From: Actinoplanes utahensis
GTDB lineage: Bacteria; Actinomycetota; Actinomycetes; Mycobacteriales; Micromonosporaceae
Length of the DNA stretch: 64,000 bases
Direction: 5' to 3'
Assembly (NCBI RefSeq): GCF_016862455.1
Contig: NZ_BOMZ01000022.1
Location: 1-64,000 of the forward strand
A program made the translations under genes and the position numbers. Positions 46,274 to 55,588 of the stretch are shown in pieces. How positions within the stretch are numbered: position 1 is the stretch's first letter; every line of letters begins with the position of its first letter. The notes under the pieces are model-generated. The model worked only from the letters and a program-made list of their open reading frames with translations. It made no database searches and was not told the origin of the DNA.

Positions 46274-47271
46274 GGGGCCACTCCGAAGACGCTCAAGCCC
46301 GTGGTCTCGGGCAGACCGAACATGATGTTGGCGTTCTGCACGGCCTGGCCCGCGGCGCCCTTGCCGAGGTTGTCCAGCGCGCTCACGACGATGATGCGGC
46401 CCGAGTCGATGTCGACGGTGGCCTGCAGGTGGCACGAGTTGGAACCGGCGGTGGCGGCCGTGTGCGGCCAGACGCCCTCGGGCAGCACGTGCACGAACGG
46501 GGCGTCCGCATAGGCCGCCTGCAGCGCCTCGCGCGGATCACCGCCGTTGCGCCGGCGGGCCGTGACGGTCGCCAGGATGCCGCGCGGCATCGGCGCCAGG
46601 ATCGGCGTCATCGACAGCGAGCCCGCGCCGGTGGCCTGCTTGATCTCGGCGACGTGCTGGTGGGCGCCGACCTTGTAGGGCGACAGGTCGCCCATGATCT
46701 CGCTGGCCAGCAGGTGCACCTTGGCGTTGCGGCCGGCGCCGGACGTGCCGGAGCTGGCGACCACCACGATGTCCTCCGGGTCGGCGACGCCGGAGGCGAT
46801 CAGCGGCGCGAGCGCCAGGATGATCGTCGCGGCATAGCACCCCGTGTTGGCGACCCGGTCGGCCCCGGCGATCGCCTCCCGCGCGCCGGGCAGCTCGGGC
46901 AGACCATAGGTCCAGGTGCCGGCGTGGCCGCCACCGTAATAACGGGTCCACTGCTCGGCGCTCTCCAGCCGGAAGTCGGCGCCCAGATCGACCACCTTGA
47001 CCCCGGGCTCCAACTGGGCCGCGACGGCCGCGGACTGCCCGTGCGGCAGAGCGAGGAAGACCAGGTCGGCGCCGCGCAGCGTCTCCGCGTCGGTGGCGCC
47101 GAGGACCAGGTCGAGCCCGGCCAGCTGCGGATGCACCGCGCTCACCGGCGAACCCGCCTGGCTGTGCGCGGTCGCCGCGACGAGGTCGAACTCGGGGTGC
47201 CCGGCGATCAGGCGCAGCAACTCACCGCCCGCATAACCACTGGCTCCCGCAACCGCGACCCGGACGCCCAT
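46270..47271 (-). CDS. argC: N-acetyl-gamma-glutamyl-phosphate reductase
   Basis: 333 residues. NADP-binding GASGYAGGELLRL, VFLALPHGQSA, DLGADFRL, and the catalytic Cys in VANTGCYAATIIL; YKVGAHQHVAEI has the active His. First gene of the operon. GGAGGG precedes its ATG at five bases, and an ARG-box dyad lies 18 bases upstream of the start. Confidence 0.96.
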   Translation of the reverse strand: MGVRVAVAGASGYAGGELLRLIAGHPEFDLVAATAHSQAGSPVSAVHPQLAGLDLVLGATDAETLRGADLVFLALPHGQSAAVAAQLEPGVKVVDLGADFRLESAEQWTRYYGGGHAGTWTYGLPELPGAREAIAGADRVANTGCYAATIILALAPLIASGVADPEDIVVVASSGTSGAGRNAKVHLLASEIMGDLSPYKVGAHQHVAEIKQATGAGSLSMTPILAPMPRGILATVTARRRNGGDPREALQAAYADAPFVHVLPEGVWPHTAATAGSNSCHLQATVDIDSGRIIVVSALDNLGKGAAGQAVQNANIMFGLPETTGLSVFGVAP

Positions 47272-47288
47272 CGAGACCCTCCGCCTCT

Positions 47289-47304
47289 CTGCATGAATAT
47301 GCAG
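47289..47304 (-). promoter_or_regulatory. ARG box before argC
   Basis: CTGCAT-GAAT-ATGCAG at 47289-47304, a perfect 6-bp dyad. Position and half-site agree with known actinobacterial ArgR operators. The repressor gene is in the operon, giving autoregulation. Confidence 0.7.
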
Positions 47305-47916
47305 TCAACCGTAACTTCTCGCAGTCATTCCGACAAGCGACGACACCCGCGTCCCGCATGGTGAGCGTCACGGTCACGACCCTTCCGCGGAGAAGACCCT
47401 TTCATCGGTACGCCGTACACCGTGCCCAGAAGCAGAATCAGCCGTCCCCGCTCCCCCGCGCGAGACAGGCGGTGCGAACCACCGCACCGCGACCGCCGGG
47501 CGAATGCGGTGGTCACGGAAGACGACGGCAGCCCCACCCCGCGGACGGGACTCTGTTGGCGAATCCGCGCCGTCGTCGTTGGCGGCGGGGCGGACGAGAC
47601 TGACGGCCCGCCCGGTCGCCTCCCGCGGCCGCTCGGGAACCGCAAGGTTCACCATGACGCCGCGTTACGCGGTTACGGGCCCAGCGCGCGTCATCGGCGG
47701 CAGATGAGGGCGCCGGCTTGCGGTGTCGGCGACTGACCCGAGCTTGCCAGGAGGGCGGCGGAGTCTGCTCCGCGGCGATGAACGGAAGCCGTTCACGGGG
47801 TCTACTTTGCGAGCAGAACCGTCGAGGTCTCTGGCGAGAACGCCCTCCCACGTTGTCCTGACGGTGCCGCCCTGAACAATGGGCGGCGGCCCCGCCGTAC
47901 AAGGAAAGGTTTGATC
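47305..47916. other. 612-bp stretch without a convincing gene
   Basis: No ORF on either strand has a good start, ribosome site or protein-like composition. It contains one perfect dyad GAACGG-AAG-CCGTTC (47780-47794), and a small hairpin CCGCG-TTA-CGCGG near 47663. The argC promoter should lie at its left end. Confidence 0.6.
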
Positions 47917-48393
47917 ATGGGTTGGAACACCTCGGTGCTCTTCCGTCGGGACGTGACGGCGGACGAGGCTGTGGACGACCTCGCCATCACAGATTTCAGT
48001 GGCGAACTGGTCGGAGCCGACCAGGCTACAAGCGCCCTCAAGCCGGACGCCCTCTATGCCGCCGAGTCGGGTGGCTGGGTGCAGGTCTGGAACCCGATGA
48101 TGGATGTGGTCATGGGCTGGGAGCCGACCGACCCGGCCGACGCTTTGGTGGTCTTCTTCAGCAGCGTCTCGAGCACATACGGCTTCACGCTGTTCACGAA
48201 CGGCGAACGAACCCGGCATTACGTCTACGCCGATGGTGTGGCCGTCGAGGACGAAGGAACGCCACTGCTGGTCGAGGCCGAGATCGCCCTGCCGTCCTGG
48301 GGCCCAGACGAGGACTTCCTCTGGTCGATCATCACGGCAGTCACCGGTCTCCAGTACGACGAAAAGCTGCAGTACCGCGTTTACCCGGTGTGA
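47917..48393 (+). CDS. unknown small protein
   Basis: 158 residues from ATG 47917, with AAGGAAAGG seven bases upstream. Acidic, no signal peptide. MGWNTSVLFRRDVTADEAVDDLAITDF begins it; WNPMMDVVMGW, VVFFSSVSSTYGFTLF, and LPSWGPDEDFLWSIITAVTGL are the notable pieces. The look is that of immunity-type or SUKH-like small proteins, but I cannot place the family. Confidence 0.7.
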   Translation: MGWNTSVLFRRDVTADEAVDDLAITDFSGELVGADQATSALKPDALYAAESGGWVQVWNPMMDVVMGWEPTDPADALVVFFSSVSSTYGFTLFTNGERTRHYVYADGVAVEDEGTPLLVEAEIALPSWGPDEDFLWSIITAVTGLQYDEKLQYRVYPV

Positions 48394-48663
48394 CGGGCAT
48401 GGTCATAGCGCATCACCGACGGCCTGAGCGCGTGCACTGTCATCGGCACAAGCGTGCACGCGATCCTGGCTCGATGGACACGCACCGTCACGACGGTCTG
48501 GCGGCAGCACACATGCTCAGCGGCATGAGAGTGCCTTCTGCCCCATCGGCTGGGCTATAGCCGTCCCAGCGACGGGTGGCTAGAGTCCGTGACTATCCCT
48601 GCGCCAGCAGAGTCGCCTTCTCGGCGGCGTCTACCAGCGCAGCGGCCAGAGGTCGAATGACGG

Positions 48664-49461
48664 ATGCTCCCACAATCCGCGGGCGACTGGATCGATCTTG
48701 ATCGAAAGGTGCCCTTGGGTCACCATGATCGGATGCGCGACACGCCACCGACCCAGCCGTTGTTCGTCACGCCGACCGGGGCAGAGGTCATCGGGTTCCA
48801 GGCTGAAGGCGACGAGGCTCTGCGGTGGTGGGAACAGCTGCGGCTGGCCCATCCGGAGAGCGGGCTCTGGCCGCTGCTGATGGATGCCGACACCCCCGAG
48901 CAACTGACCGCGTCGTACCCCTCCAACGGACAGGTCTGGTCGGCAGCCGACGCGCAGGCGCTGAACGGCGCCGCGCTTCTGGCCGAACGCGGCGAGCGGT
49001 ACCTGAGCACCAGTTCCCCGAGCTACGCCGCGGAGCTGCGCGCCGAACTGGCCGGCGAACGAGTATGGCCCGAGAAACCAGAACGACCCGGGTTCGGGCT
49101 TCCCTACGGCTGGGACGGGGAGCCGGCCGAAGTCACCGTCGCCCTGGTGCCCGCCACCGCACCGTGGCTGGTGCCGGTGACCCTGCAGCACAGCGTCTTC
49201 TGGGACCCGGACCCGGCCGAGCATTCCGCGATCATGCGCTACTGGTACGAACGGTACGGAGCCGAACCGGTCGCCTGGACCGACACGACCCTCGAATACG
49301 CCGTCGCCCGCCCGCCGGCCACCCCGCCCCACGCTCTGGCTCTGGCCTGGGAATACCGGCAGTACAACGACGGCGAGTACGACTACTATCGCGCGGACAC
49401 CCTCACCGAGCTGGCCGCCGGCCTGATGAACGCCCCGGTCTGGCGCGTGTGGTGGGACTGA
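48664..49461 (+). CDS. DUF4253 protein
   Basis: 265 residues. The C-terminal part (VALVPATAPWLVPVTLQHSVFWDPDPAEHSAIMRYWYERYGAEPVAWTDTTLEYAVARPPATPPHALALAWEY) fits DUF4253. The N-terminal half has FVTPTGAEVIGFQAEGDEALRWWEQLRLAHPESGLWPLLM. Function unknown; the family is common in actinomycetes, often near SUKH or polymorphic-toxin genes. The start may be ATG 48733 instead. Confidence 0.75.
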   Translation: MLPQSAGDWIDLDRKVPLGHHDRMRDTPPTQPLFVTPTGAEVIGFQAEGDEALRWWEQLRLAHPESGLWPLLMDADTPEQLTASYPSNGQVWSAADAQALNGAALLAERGERYLSTSSPSYAAELRAELAGERVWPEKPERPGFGLPYGWDGEPAEVTVALVPATAPWLVPVTLQHSVFWDPDPAEHSAIMRYWYERYGAEPVAWTDTTLEYAVARPPATPPHALALAWEYRQYNDGEYDYYRADTLTELAAGLMNAPVWRVWWD

Positions 49462-49594
49462 CCTGAGCATCCGGACCACCGTTGTGCCGGTCGGCGGTCT
49501 TCCAACAGTGCCAACCCCCGATCAGCGGCAGATCAGGAAGCGGCCAGCAGTAGGCCGACGCTGCCGCGAAACAGCGGCAGACCGAGCTCCGCTC

Positions 49595-51634
49595 TCACAA
49601 CTTGCCGGCGTTGTCCGCCCGTTCCGCGTCCAACACCCGCTCCCAGGTGGCGGTTCCGACGATGCCGCGCAGCAGCAGCGCCGGGAGACTCCGGGCCTTC
49701 TCCACGACCGCCGGCCCGAACGCTTTCAGGTCTTGATAGGAGCTGCCGCGGAAACTCACGTAGGTAAAGCCGGCTACCAGCCACGGCACCGCGCCGAGAA
49801 CGGCCGGGAACAGCCCGGTCGAGACGCTGAGAGCGACCAGCGGGACGGCGCCGGCGATGACCGTCACGGCGCTCACCCAGCCGATCCGGATCTGCTGCAG
49901 GATCAGGGCGAAGACGACACAGGAGCTGACCGCGGCCAGGTGGATCACTGGGCTCCGGCCAGCCGGATCGGTCAGTTCCACGCCGAGCACGGCTGCCGAT
50001 GCTGCCGCGGCCAGCTGCGCGAGGTTCCACGGTGCCTGCGGTCGCGGGCGCCGCGGATTGTCGAGCAGGAGCCGTCGGGCGCCGCCGTAGCCGGGATCCC
50101 GCGCCGCATCGTTCGAAGGCGCGGCCGTGTCGTATCGGGGATTTCTCACCGGTACGAATCGGAGCAGCTCGGCCAGGTGCGGCTTGCGCCGCAGATCCGG
50201 CCGGAACGACCATGTCCCGTCGGCCTCGACCCGCCCGTACGAGCTGGCGTCGAGAACCCAGGTGAGCAGCACGAACATGATGCCGAACGCGAGCAGGAAC
50301 CCCATCCCCGCCAGACCCGGCCGGGACAGCGGTGACACGCCGCTGCCGGCGATGCCCACGGCACCCCGGATCGCGTAGCCAGCGCCGACCAGGAGCCAGA
50401 TCGCGACGGTGCTGACGGTGAGCCCGCCCCGGGTCCGGGAACGCAGCAACTCATAGATCACCGCGACGCCGAAGACGGCGCCGATCATCACGGCGGCCTG
50501 CCCAGGGAACCCGGCGATCGCGGCGAGCAGCATCGCCCCGATCAGTCGGATGCCCCCGACTAGCAGGCTGACCAGTATGTTCTGTCGTGACTCGGCCGAG
50601 TCACGCGGGACCGGGAGCCGGGCCCGGGCGCGGGCCTCACTGTGGTTCCAGTCGTCGACGACGCCCCGGACGTCGTTCCACTGGTACCGCGCCATGTAGA
50701 TCAGGTACTCCAGGATGATCCAGGCGAGGAGGAACCGGCGCCACTGTGTCCAGTCGCCGGCCGCGGCGGCGTACGCCAGGTAGGTGAGCGGCGCGATCGT
50801 CCACTTGATCAGGTCCTCCGGGCGGGGCAGGACGAGGTACGAGGCGAGGCTCCGGGGCCGTTTCGTCGGGGACTCCGCCACGCCGGCGGCGCCCGAGCCG
50901 GCGTGGGCGCGGGGCATTCCGCCGTAGCCGGGTCCGCGGACGAACCGTTGCGCCACCGACGTGAACAAGCGCGGGCCGTGGAAGACAGCCTCGACGGTCT
51001 GGCTCAGCAGGATCACGACCACCGTGCCGTAGACCACCGCCATGGCGACCTGGTACGGCGGCGCGATCGCCATGCCGATGTAGATGGCCATGCCGCCGAA
51101 AACGACCATGATGGCCGCCAGGATGACATTAAAAAGCAGCCGGTTCGCTAGACCGCCACGGCGCAGGCTGATGTACTCCGTCGTCAGGCCGATGTAGCTG
51201 ACCGGCCGCAGGTCCCCGAGGGCCGACATCGGCTTGTCGGCATAACGGCCGATCTCGACCTCGAGTCCGCGCAGGTAGTAGCTGCGGATCGTGGAGACGG
51301 AACCGATGCTCTGGATGAAGGCGATGAGCCCCAGCGGCAAGATGGGGAGGGCGGCGAGGATCGGGTCGGGTACGTCGGTGCAGTCCTCCCCGTTCCGCAT
51401 GCCGAAGCCGCACTCCTGGGTCAGGGCACCCGCCATCAACGCGATCAGCGCGATGGCCACCCCGTACAATCCGGCTTGCATGTTGATGACGGTTCGTTCG
51501 TCGTCGCGAGCCATCTCGTAGTCGAGAAGAAGCGACTCTAGCCGCAGGGTCTCCTGCGTGACGTGCTCAAGCTGATCATGGCTGTCCTTGGCGCGCTCCG
51601 CGCGGCGGATGAGATTCCGCGGGCCGTGTCGCAT
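49595..51634 (-). CDS. polytopic membrane protein with UbiA-like segment
   Basis: 679 residues, at least 12 hydrophobic segments. N-terminal coiled-coil-like cytoplasmic stretch (AERAKDSHDQLEHVTQETLRLESLLLDYEMARD) and two helices (~55-72, ~95-113). The middle (~275-440) resembles UbiA prenyltransferases of the decaprenylphosphoryl-ribose type: YMARYQWNDVRGVVDDWNH (the NDxxDxxxD Asp motif with its third key position Gly instead of Asp), then basic SEARARARLPVPRDSAESRQ as in HPTKRxRPIxSG, and YELLRSRTRGGLTVSTVAIWLLVGAGYAIRGAVG. The C-terminal third has five more helices. Gene starts 3 bases after the HAD gene. Confidence 0.75.
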   Translation of the reverse strand: MRHGPRNLIRRAERAKDSHDQLEHVTQETLRLESLLLDYEMARDDERTVINMQAGLYGVAIALIALMAGALTQECGFGMRNGEDCTDVPDPILAALPILPLGLIAFIQSIGSVSTIRSYYLRGLEVEIGRYADKPMSALGDLRPVSYIGLTTEYISLRRGGLANRLLFNVILAAIMVVFGGMAIYIGMAIAPPYQVAMAVVYGTVVVILLSQTVEAVFHGPRLFTSVAQRFVRGPGYGGMPRAHAGSGAAGVAESPTKRPRSLASYLVLPRPEDLIKWTIAPLTYLAYAAAAGDWTQWRRFLLAWIILEYLIYMARYQWNDVRGVVDDWNHSEARARARLPVPRDSAESRQNILVSLLVGGIRLIGAMLLAAIAGFPGQAAVMIGAVFGVAVIYELLRSRTRGGLTVSTVAIWLLVGAGYAIRGAVGIAGSGVSPLSRPGLAGMGFLLAFGIMFVLLTWVLDASSYGRVEADGTWSFRPDLRRKPHLAELLRFVPVRNPRYDTAAPSNDAARDPGYGGARRLLLDNPRRPRPQAPWNLAQLAAAASAAVLGVELTDPAGRSPVIHLAAVSSCVVFALILQQIRIGWVSAVTVIAGAVPLVALSVSTGLFPAVLGAVPWLVAGFTYVSFRGSSYQDLKAFGPAVVEKARSLPALLLRGIVGTATWERVLDAERADNAGKL

Positions 51635-51637
51635 CGC

Positions 51638-52141
51638 TCAGCCCACCCCGCGGGTCAGCGGCCGGAAGATCAGCGGCGCGAACGCCGCGCTGAGGAGTAG
51701 TTGTAGCCGGGGCCACCAGGGCTGAGCACCTCGATGCACCCATTGATGAAACCTGCCGCCGAGGCGCCACGCCAGCACACCGTCCGTCCCAGGCTGATCC
51801 CCGATCACGGTGACCGGCCGGGGAAGGCCCGCGACGTGATCGAGCCGCCACGGTTTGCCGGCCTTGGTCACGACGGTGACCCGGCCGGCGTGCCGGTCCG
51901 CGACCGGTGGCAGGATGCGGTGAGAGTTCGAGGCGAAGACGATGCGGTGGATCGACGGTGATTCCGTGTCGACCAGATCGACGAAGGCCATGGCCCGGGA
52001 CGGGAACACCGCATCTGGCTCCGACCAGTCCAGGATAAGTGGTTCGACGTCGACCACCAGGGTTCTGCTTCGTGTGGCCGAGGTCATGACGAAGAGATCA
52101 GCCAGGCTGTCGGAACGGATCCGTGGGGCGCGAACCATCAT
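51638..52141 (-). CDS. HAD-family protein, YqeG-like
   Basis: 167 residues from ATG 52141 (AGGAG ten bases upstream; second ATG 52138). Motifs: LVVDVEPLILDW (HAD motif I, second Asp replaced by Glu), IVFASNSHR (motif II Ser), VTKAGKPWR (motif III Lys), VTVIGDQPGTDGVLAWRLGG (motif IV), as in YqeG-type phosphatases (TIGR01668 pattern). The Glu at the position of the general acid may reduce hydrolase activity. The next gene, three bases away, is the UbiA-like membrane protein. Confidence 0.7.
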   Translation of the reverse strand: MMVRAPRIRSDSLADLFVMTSATRSRTLVVDVEPLILDWSEPDAVFPSRAMAFVDLVDTESPSIHRIVFASNSHRILPPVADRHAGRVTVVTKAGKPWRLDHVAGLPRPVTVIGDQPGTDGVLAWRLGGRFHQWVHRGAQPWWPRLQLLLSAAFAPLIFRPLTRGVG

Positions 52142-52276
52142 GAATTCTCGACTCCTGACGCCTCGGCGAGGACACCGATGATAGAACAGGGACGCATATG
52201 TAACGGCTGGTCGGCATCGAGGCATCGGGGCCGACCGAGGTTCGGCTCGCCGGGTCAGCGGGCGATGCGGCCACGA

Positions 52277-52477
52277 TCAGAGTTCGTGCTCGCGCAGCCA
52301 GGTCAGACTCGCGTCCGCGACGTCACGCCAGCCGCTGTCGATGGTCAGCGAGTGCGCCCGCTCCGGGAAGTTCAGGATGTCGGTGACAGCTGCGTGACTT
52401 TGCGGCAGATCAGTGAAGGTAGTGGCCTGCCCGACAATGCAGTTGTTGAGCGTTCCGCCCGTCATTACGGTGGGCAT
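52277..52477 (-). pseudogene. remnant of an alpha/beta hydrolase
   Basis: 66-residue frame ending FPERAHSLTIDSGWRDVADA then SLTWLREHEL, the typical C terminus of an alpha/beta hydrolase including the catalytic His (GHSL becomes AHSL). The preceding part (TGGTLNNCIVGQATTFTDL) does not read as a hydrolase core, and the gene's body is absent. It overlaps the start region of the methyltransferase gene on the other strand. Confidence 0.5.
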
Positions 52478-52478
52478 C

Positions 52479-53270
52479 GTGACGGCGGATCTGTTCGACG
52501 CGGCAGCGATGTACGACGACGACTACCTGCATTTCTTCGCCTCGCCGGAGGGCGACAATGGGCCCACGCACGGTCCTGTGGTGGGAACGGCGTACGCCGC
52601 CACGTCTGACGCCACTGACCTCGTCTGGCGGCTGCTGGATCTGCAACCCGGGATGAGCGTGCTTGATCTGGCCTGTGGCCACGGTGCGATGGCCAACAGC
52701 CTGGCGGCCCGCGGCTGTAAGGTCACCGGCCTCGACTCGTCGGCGGTCTTCCTCGACCGGGCTCGCACCGACGCCGCGGCGATGGCCGTGGACGTCGAGT
52801 ACGTCTCGGGCGACATGCGACGACTTCCGGCCTGGACCGGCCGCTTCGACCGTCTGATCAACTGGACGACAGCCTTCGGATACTTCGACGACCTCACCAA
52901 CCGCAAAGTCTTGGATGAGATGGCGCGGGTCATACGGCCCGGCGGGCGGATGGCCATGGATGTGGACAATCTACCGAGGTTCCTGGCGTCGTATACGCCA
53001 TCGCGGATCACCGCCGCCCGGGACAACGGTGACATGCTTGTCGACCGCAACCACTTCGACCCGCTGACCGGGCGGTTCGAGATCGAACGCACGGTGGTTC
53101 GCGACGGTCGAGCCCGTGAATTGACTTTCCTCAAGCGATTGTTCGGCTTTCCGGAACTGCGCGACTGGTGCACGGCTGCGGGGTTCACCACCGTGGCCGG
53201 GTACGGCGAAGACGGGGAGCCCCTGAATGTCCGACACCATCGGATGATCCTGATCGCGGAGCTTCGATAA
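52479..53270 (+). CDS. class I SAM-dependent methyltransferase
   Basis: 263 residues from GTG 52479 (alternatives GTG 52470, further upstream in frame). SAM motif I VLDLACGHGAMANSLA, then VTGLDSSAVFLDRAR, YVSGDMRRLP, and a post-motif INWTTAFGYFDD with MARVIRPGGRMAMDVDN. C-terminal IERTVVRDGRARELTFLKRLF..ELRDWCTAAGF is typical of small-molecule methyltransferases. The substrate is unknown. Confidence 0.85.
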   Translation: MTADLFDAAAMYDDDYLHFFASPEGDNGPTHGPVVGTAYAATSDATDLVWRLLDLQPGMSVLDLACGHGAMANSLAARGCKVTGLDSSAVFLDRARTDAAAMAVDVEYVSGDMRRLPAWTGRFDRLINWTTAFGYFDDLTNRKVLDEMARVIRPGGRMAMDVDNLPRFLASYTPSRITAARDNGDMLVDRNHFDPLTGRFEIERTVVRDGRARELTFLKRLFGFPELRDWCTAAGFTTVAGYGEDGEPLNVRHHRMILIAELR

Positions 53271-53382
53271 CACCTCACCAGCCGCATCTCCGCGCGCTGA
53301 TCTCGGCACGAGCGTGCGTCCGCCGGCACCCGACCGAACCGACAGTGAGTGTCAGTGGGCGAACCGGTACGGACAGAGGTGG

Positions 53383-54930
53383 TCAGGCTGGGATGCCGGA
53401 CCGGACCGTGCCGTGACAAGGGCAGCCTCGGAAGGCAACCGGCACCGCGGTGGCCTGCTTCGGCCGTTCGGCCGCGGCCTCGATGTCGGCGAGCGTTCGC
53501 CGGCGCTGGGACGGGCCGATGTGGCTGCCGCGGACGAAGACGCTGTCGATGCGTGTCGTGTTGCGGATGTCATGCAGCGGGTCGGCGTCGAGCAGAACCA
53601 GGTCGGCGAACGCCCCGCGAGTGATCACGCCTTGGTCGTAACGGCCCAGGTAGCGCGCCGGGTTCAGCGTTGCGGCGGCGAGGGCATCGATGGGTTTCAG
53701 GCCCGCCCGTACGAATAGCGCCAGCTCGTCGTGGAGGCTGAAGCCGGGCATCAGGTACGTGGTGCCGAGGTCGGTTCCGGTCATCAGCGGCACGCCGGCT
53801 TCGGCTAGGTCGGCGGTCAGCTCAAGGCGGCGCTGGAAGAGCTCTTGCGACTTGGTCACGTCGGCCGGGGTACGGCCGGGAAGGTACAGGTTGTCCAGGG
53901 CCCAGTCCCAGTATCCGATCATGTCGGCGCTGAAGTACCGATAGCGGGAGTCTCGGCGGCGGATCTGCTCAGGCATGTCATTGGTTTCGTGCAGCACTAG
54001 CGTCGGCGTGAAGTACGTGCCGTTGCGAGCGATCCGGTGGAATACCCGCATGGCCTTGCGCCGGTCGTAGCTGCGGGCCGCGGCGTACTCGTACGGGCGC
54101 ATCGTGGTGAACCAGCCGTTGTAGTCGCCTGGACCGATCGAAACCGCGGTGACGGCCCGGCGCAGCCGGTCCTCCTCGCTCGACGTGGCGTACCACACCT
54201 CGAACAGGTGCTCGACCGTCCGCATGCCACGATCGCTGGCGTCGGTCAGCGCTACGAAGTCGGGCACGTGGCCGAGGAACGGTAGCCCGAGCTTGGCGGA
54301 TTCGTCGGCGACGGCGAGGAACGACTCGCGGCTCAGCCGCGTGTAAGTCTTGATGAAGGCGGCTCCGGCGGCATGTTCCTGCTGTACAGCAGATCGGGCC
54401 TGCGCGGGGTTCGCGACCGAGACGTGTACCGACCCGTCGGCGTCCAGCCCGTCCCACAGCGAGGGCGCGCCGTCGATGATCCGGCTGCCGATCGACCACT
54501 GTGGGCCGAGGCGGGTGCCGGCGACGATCTGCCGCTGCCAGGTTGAGGCCTGAGCGCTGCCCGACATCTGCCGGGTGGTGGTGACACCGTTGACCACATA
54601 CAGCTCAGGATCGGTGTCGTCGATGCCTACGGCATGCGTGTGCATGTCGGCGAGGCCGGGGATGAGGTATTTTCCAGTGCCGTCGAGGACGGTGGCGTCG
54701 TGCGGGACCGGCACCCGCGGAGCGGGTCCGGCGTCGAGGATGCGGTCACCGCGGATGAGTACGGTGCATCCGCGCCGGCTGCCGCCGACCGCGTCGATCA
54801 CGGTCACGCCCCGGATCGCGATCAATCTCTGAGCCGCCGCCCCCGAGCTCGCCTCGGCCGGCGAGGACAGTTCGAGGGCGGCACCCGCGACGCCGAGGGC
54901 CGTGCTGGTGAGGATGGTTCGTCGTTGCAT
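53383..54930 (-). CDS. exported amidohydrolase
   Basis: 515 residues from ATG 54930 (GGGAG before). Signal peptide-like RRTILTSTALGVAGAALEL, Tat-like RR. Amidohydrolase fold: RLIAIRGVTVIDAVGG, YLIPGLADMHTHAVG (metal HxH), GAAFIKTYTRLS (Lys), LGHVPDF, TVEHLFEV, MTGTDLGTTYLMPG (Asp) and ALAAATLNPARYLGR..GVITRGAFADLVLLDADPL. It resembles imidazolonepropionase-related and prolidase-type hydrolases; substrate unknown. The chain ends with an odd CPCHG near the C terminus. Confidence 0.85.
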   Translation of the reverse strand: MQRRTILTSTALGVAGAALELSSPAEASSGAAAQRLIAIRGVTVIDAVGGSRRGCTVLIRGDRILDAGPAPRVPVPHDATVLDGTGKYLIPGLADMHTHAVGIDDTDPELYVVNGVTTTRQMSGSAQASTWQRQIVAGTRLGPQWSIGSRIIDGAPSLWDGLDADGSVHVSVANPAQARSAVQQEHAAGAAFIKTYTRLSRESFLAVADESAKLGLPFLGHVPDFVALTDASDRGMRTVEHLFEVWYATSSEEDRLRRAVTAVSIGPGDYNGWFTTMRPYEYAAARSYDRRKAMRVFHRIARNGTYFTPTLVLHETNDMPEQIRRRDSRYRYFSADMIGYWDWALDNLYLPGRTPADVTKSQELFQRRLELTADLAEAGVPLMTGTDLGTTYLMPGFSLHDELALFVRAGLKPIDALAAATLNPARYLGRYDQGVITRGAFADLVLLDADPLHDIRNTTRIDSVFVRGSHIGPSQRRRTLADIEAAAERPKQATAVPVAFRGCPCHGTVRSGIPA

Positions 54931-55113
54931 GAGCCGCTCCCTATCCGCGTGCACTGCTGTCAGGGATGAGCCTGCCCGCCCGGACTTGCCGAATCAGTGG
55001 TGCTGCGTCCCGTGCCCGTGGGAGGGCTAGCACCACCCCGTCTGGCCGGACCCCTCTGGAGCCGTGACGACGCCGAACCAAGCACTGTCGTTCGCCGACC
55101 CTGCCTGGATCGA

Positions 55114-55421
55114 CTACGCCTCGCGCGGCGCGTTGACGTCGCCGGCGTCGGCCATGGGCGCCAGCACCGCGAGCGCGTTCGGCGCGGCGCGCATCGTCTC
55201 GATGCAGCGTTCCAGCCGCCCCGGTACAGCGCCGCCCGCAGATCAGCCGGCAGGAGGCCGCTGCGCAGGGCGTCGGCCGCGGTGCTGAGCAGTTGAGCGT
55301 CACCGCGGCCGTTCTTCGGGGAAGCCGCCCGCAGGCGTTCGAGCAGCTCCTCCGGTTCACGGGGCAGGCCGGCCATCCACTTCGCGGTCGGCTGCGCAGG
55401 GTTCCCGCTCCTGCTCGGTGG
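55114..55421 (-). pseudogene. remnant of a CU044_5270-type protein
   Basis: The frame NPAQPTAKWMAGLPREPEEL then LERLRAASPKNGRGDAQLL..ALRSGLLPADLRAALYR matches the C-terminal part of actinobacterial CU044_5270 proteins (QPTAKWMAGLPTDPDALL...LRAALYR). It is followed by a frame change near 55220; the other frame (ERCIETMRAAPNALAVLAPM) ends at TAG 55114. There is no start or N-terminal domain. The 658-bp gap 54931-55588 holds only this. Confidence 0.5.
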
Positions 55422-55588
55422 CGTGGAAGTCCACGCCGGGTTTCCCGGGGGTGACCGCGACCCTCGCCACGGCCCGGCGGACGCGCGACGGCCCGGTGAG
55501 CCGCCGACCTCGCGCGGGGGAGCGGGGACGGGCCGTCTGCGGTCGGGGGCGGCTCACGGCGTACCGGAGCAGGGGGTTGATCTCGGGG

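Noticed and set aside
47374..47655. Minus-strand ORFs between argC and 47917
   Set aside because: No ribosome site, biased composition and no protein-like pattern.
47780..47794. Operator GAACGGAAGCCGTTC before the 47917 gene
   Set aside because: A perfect short dyad but 120 bases away and without a second copy; reported only as part of the gap.
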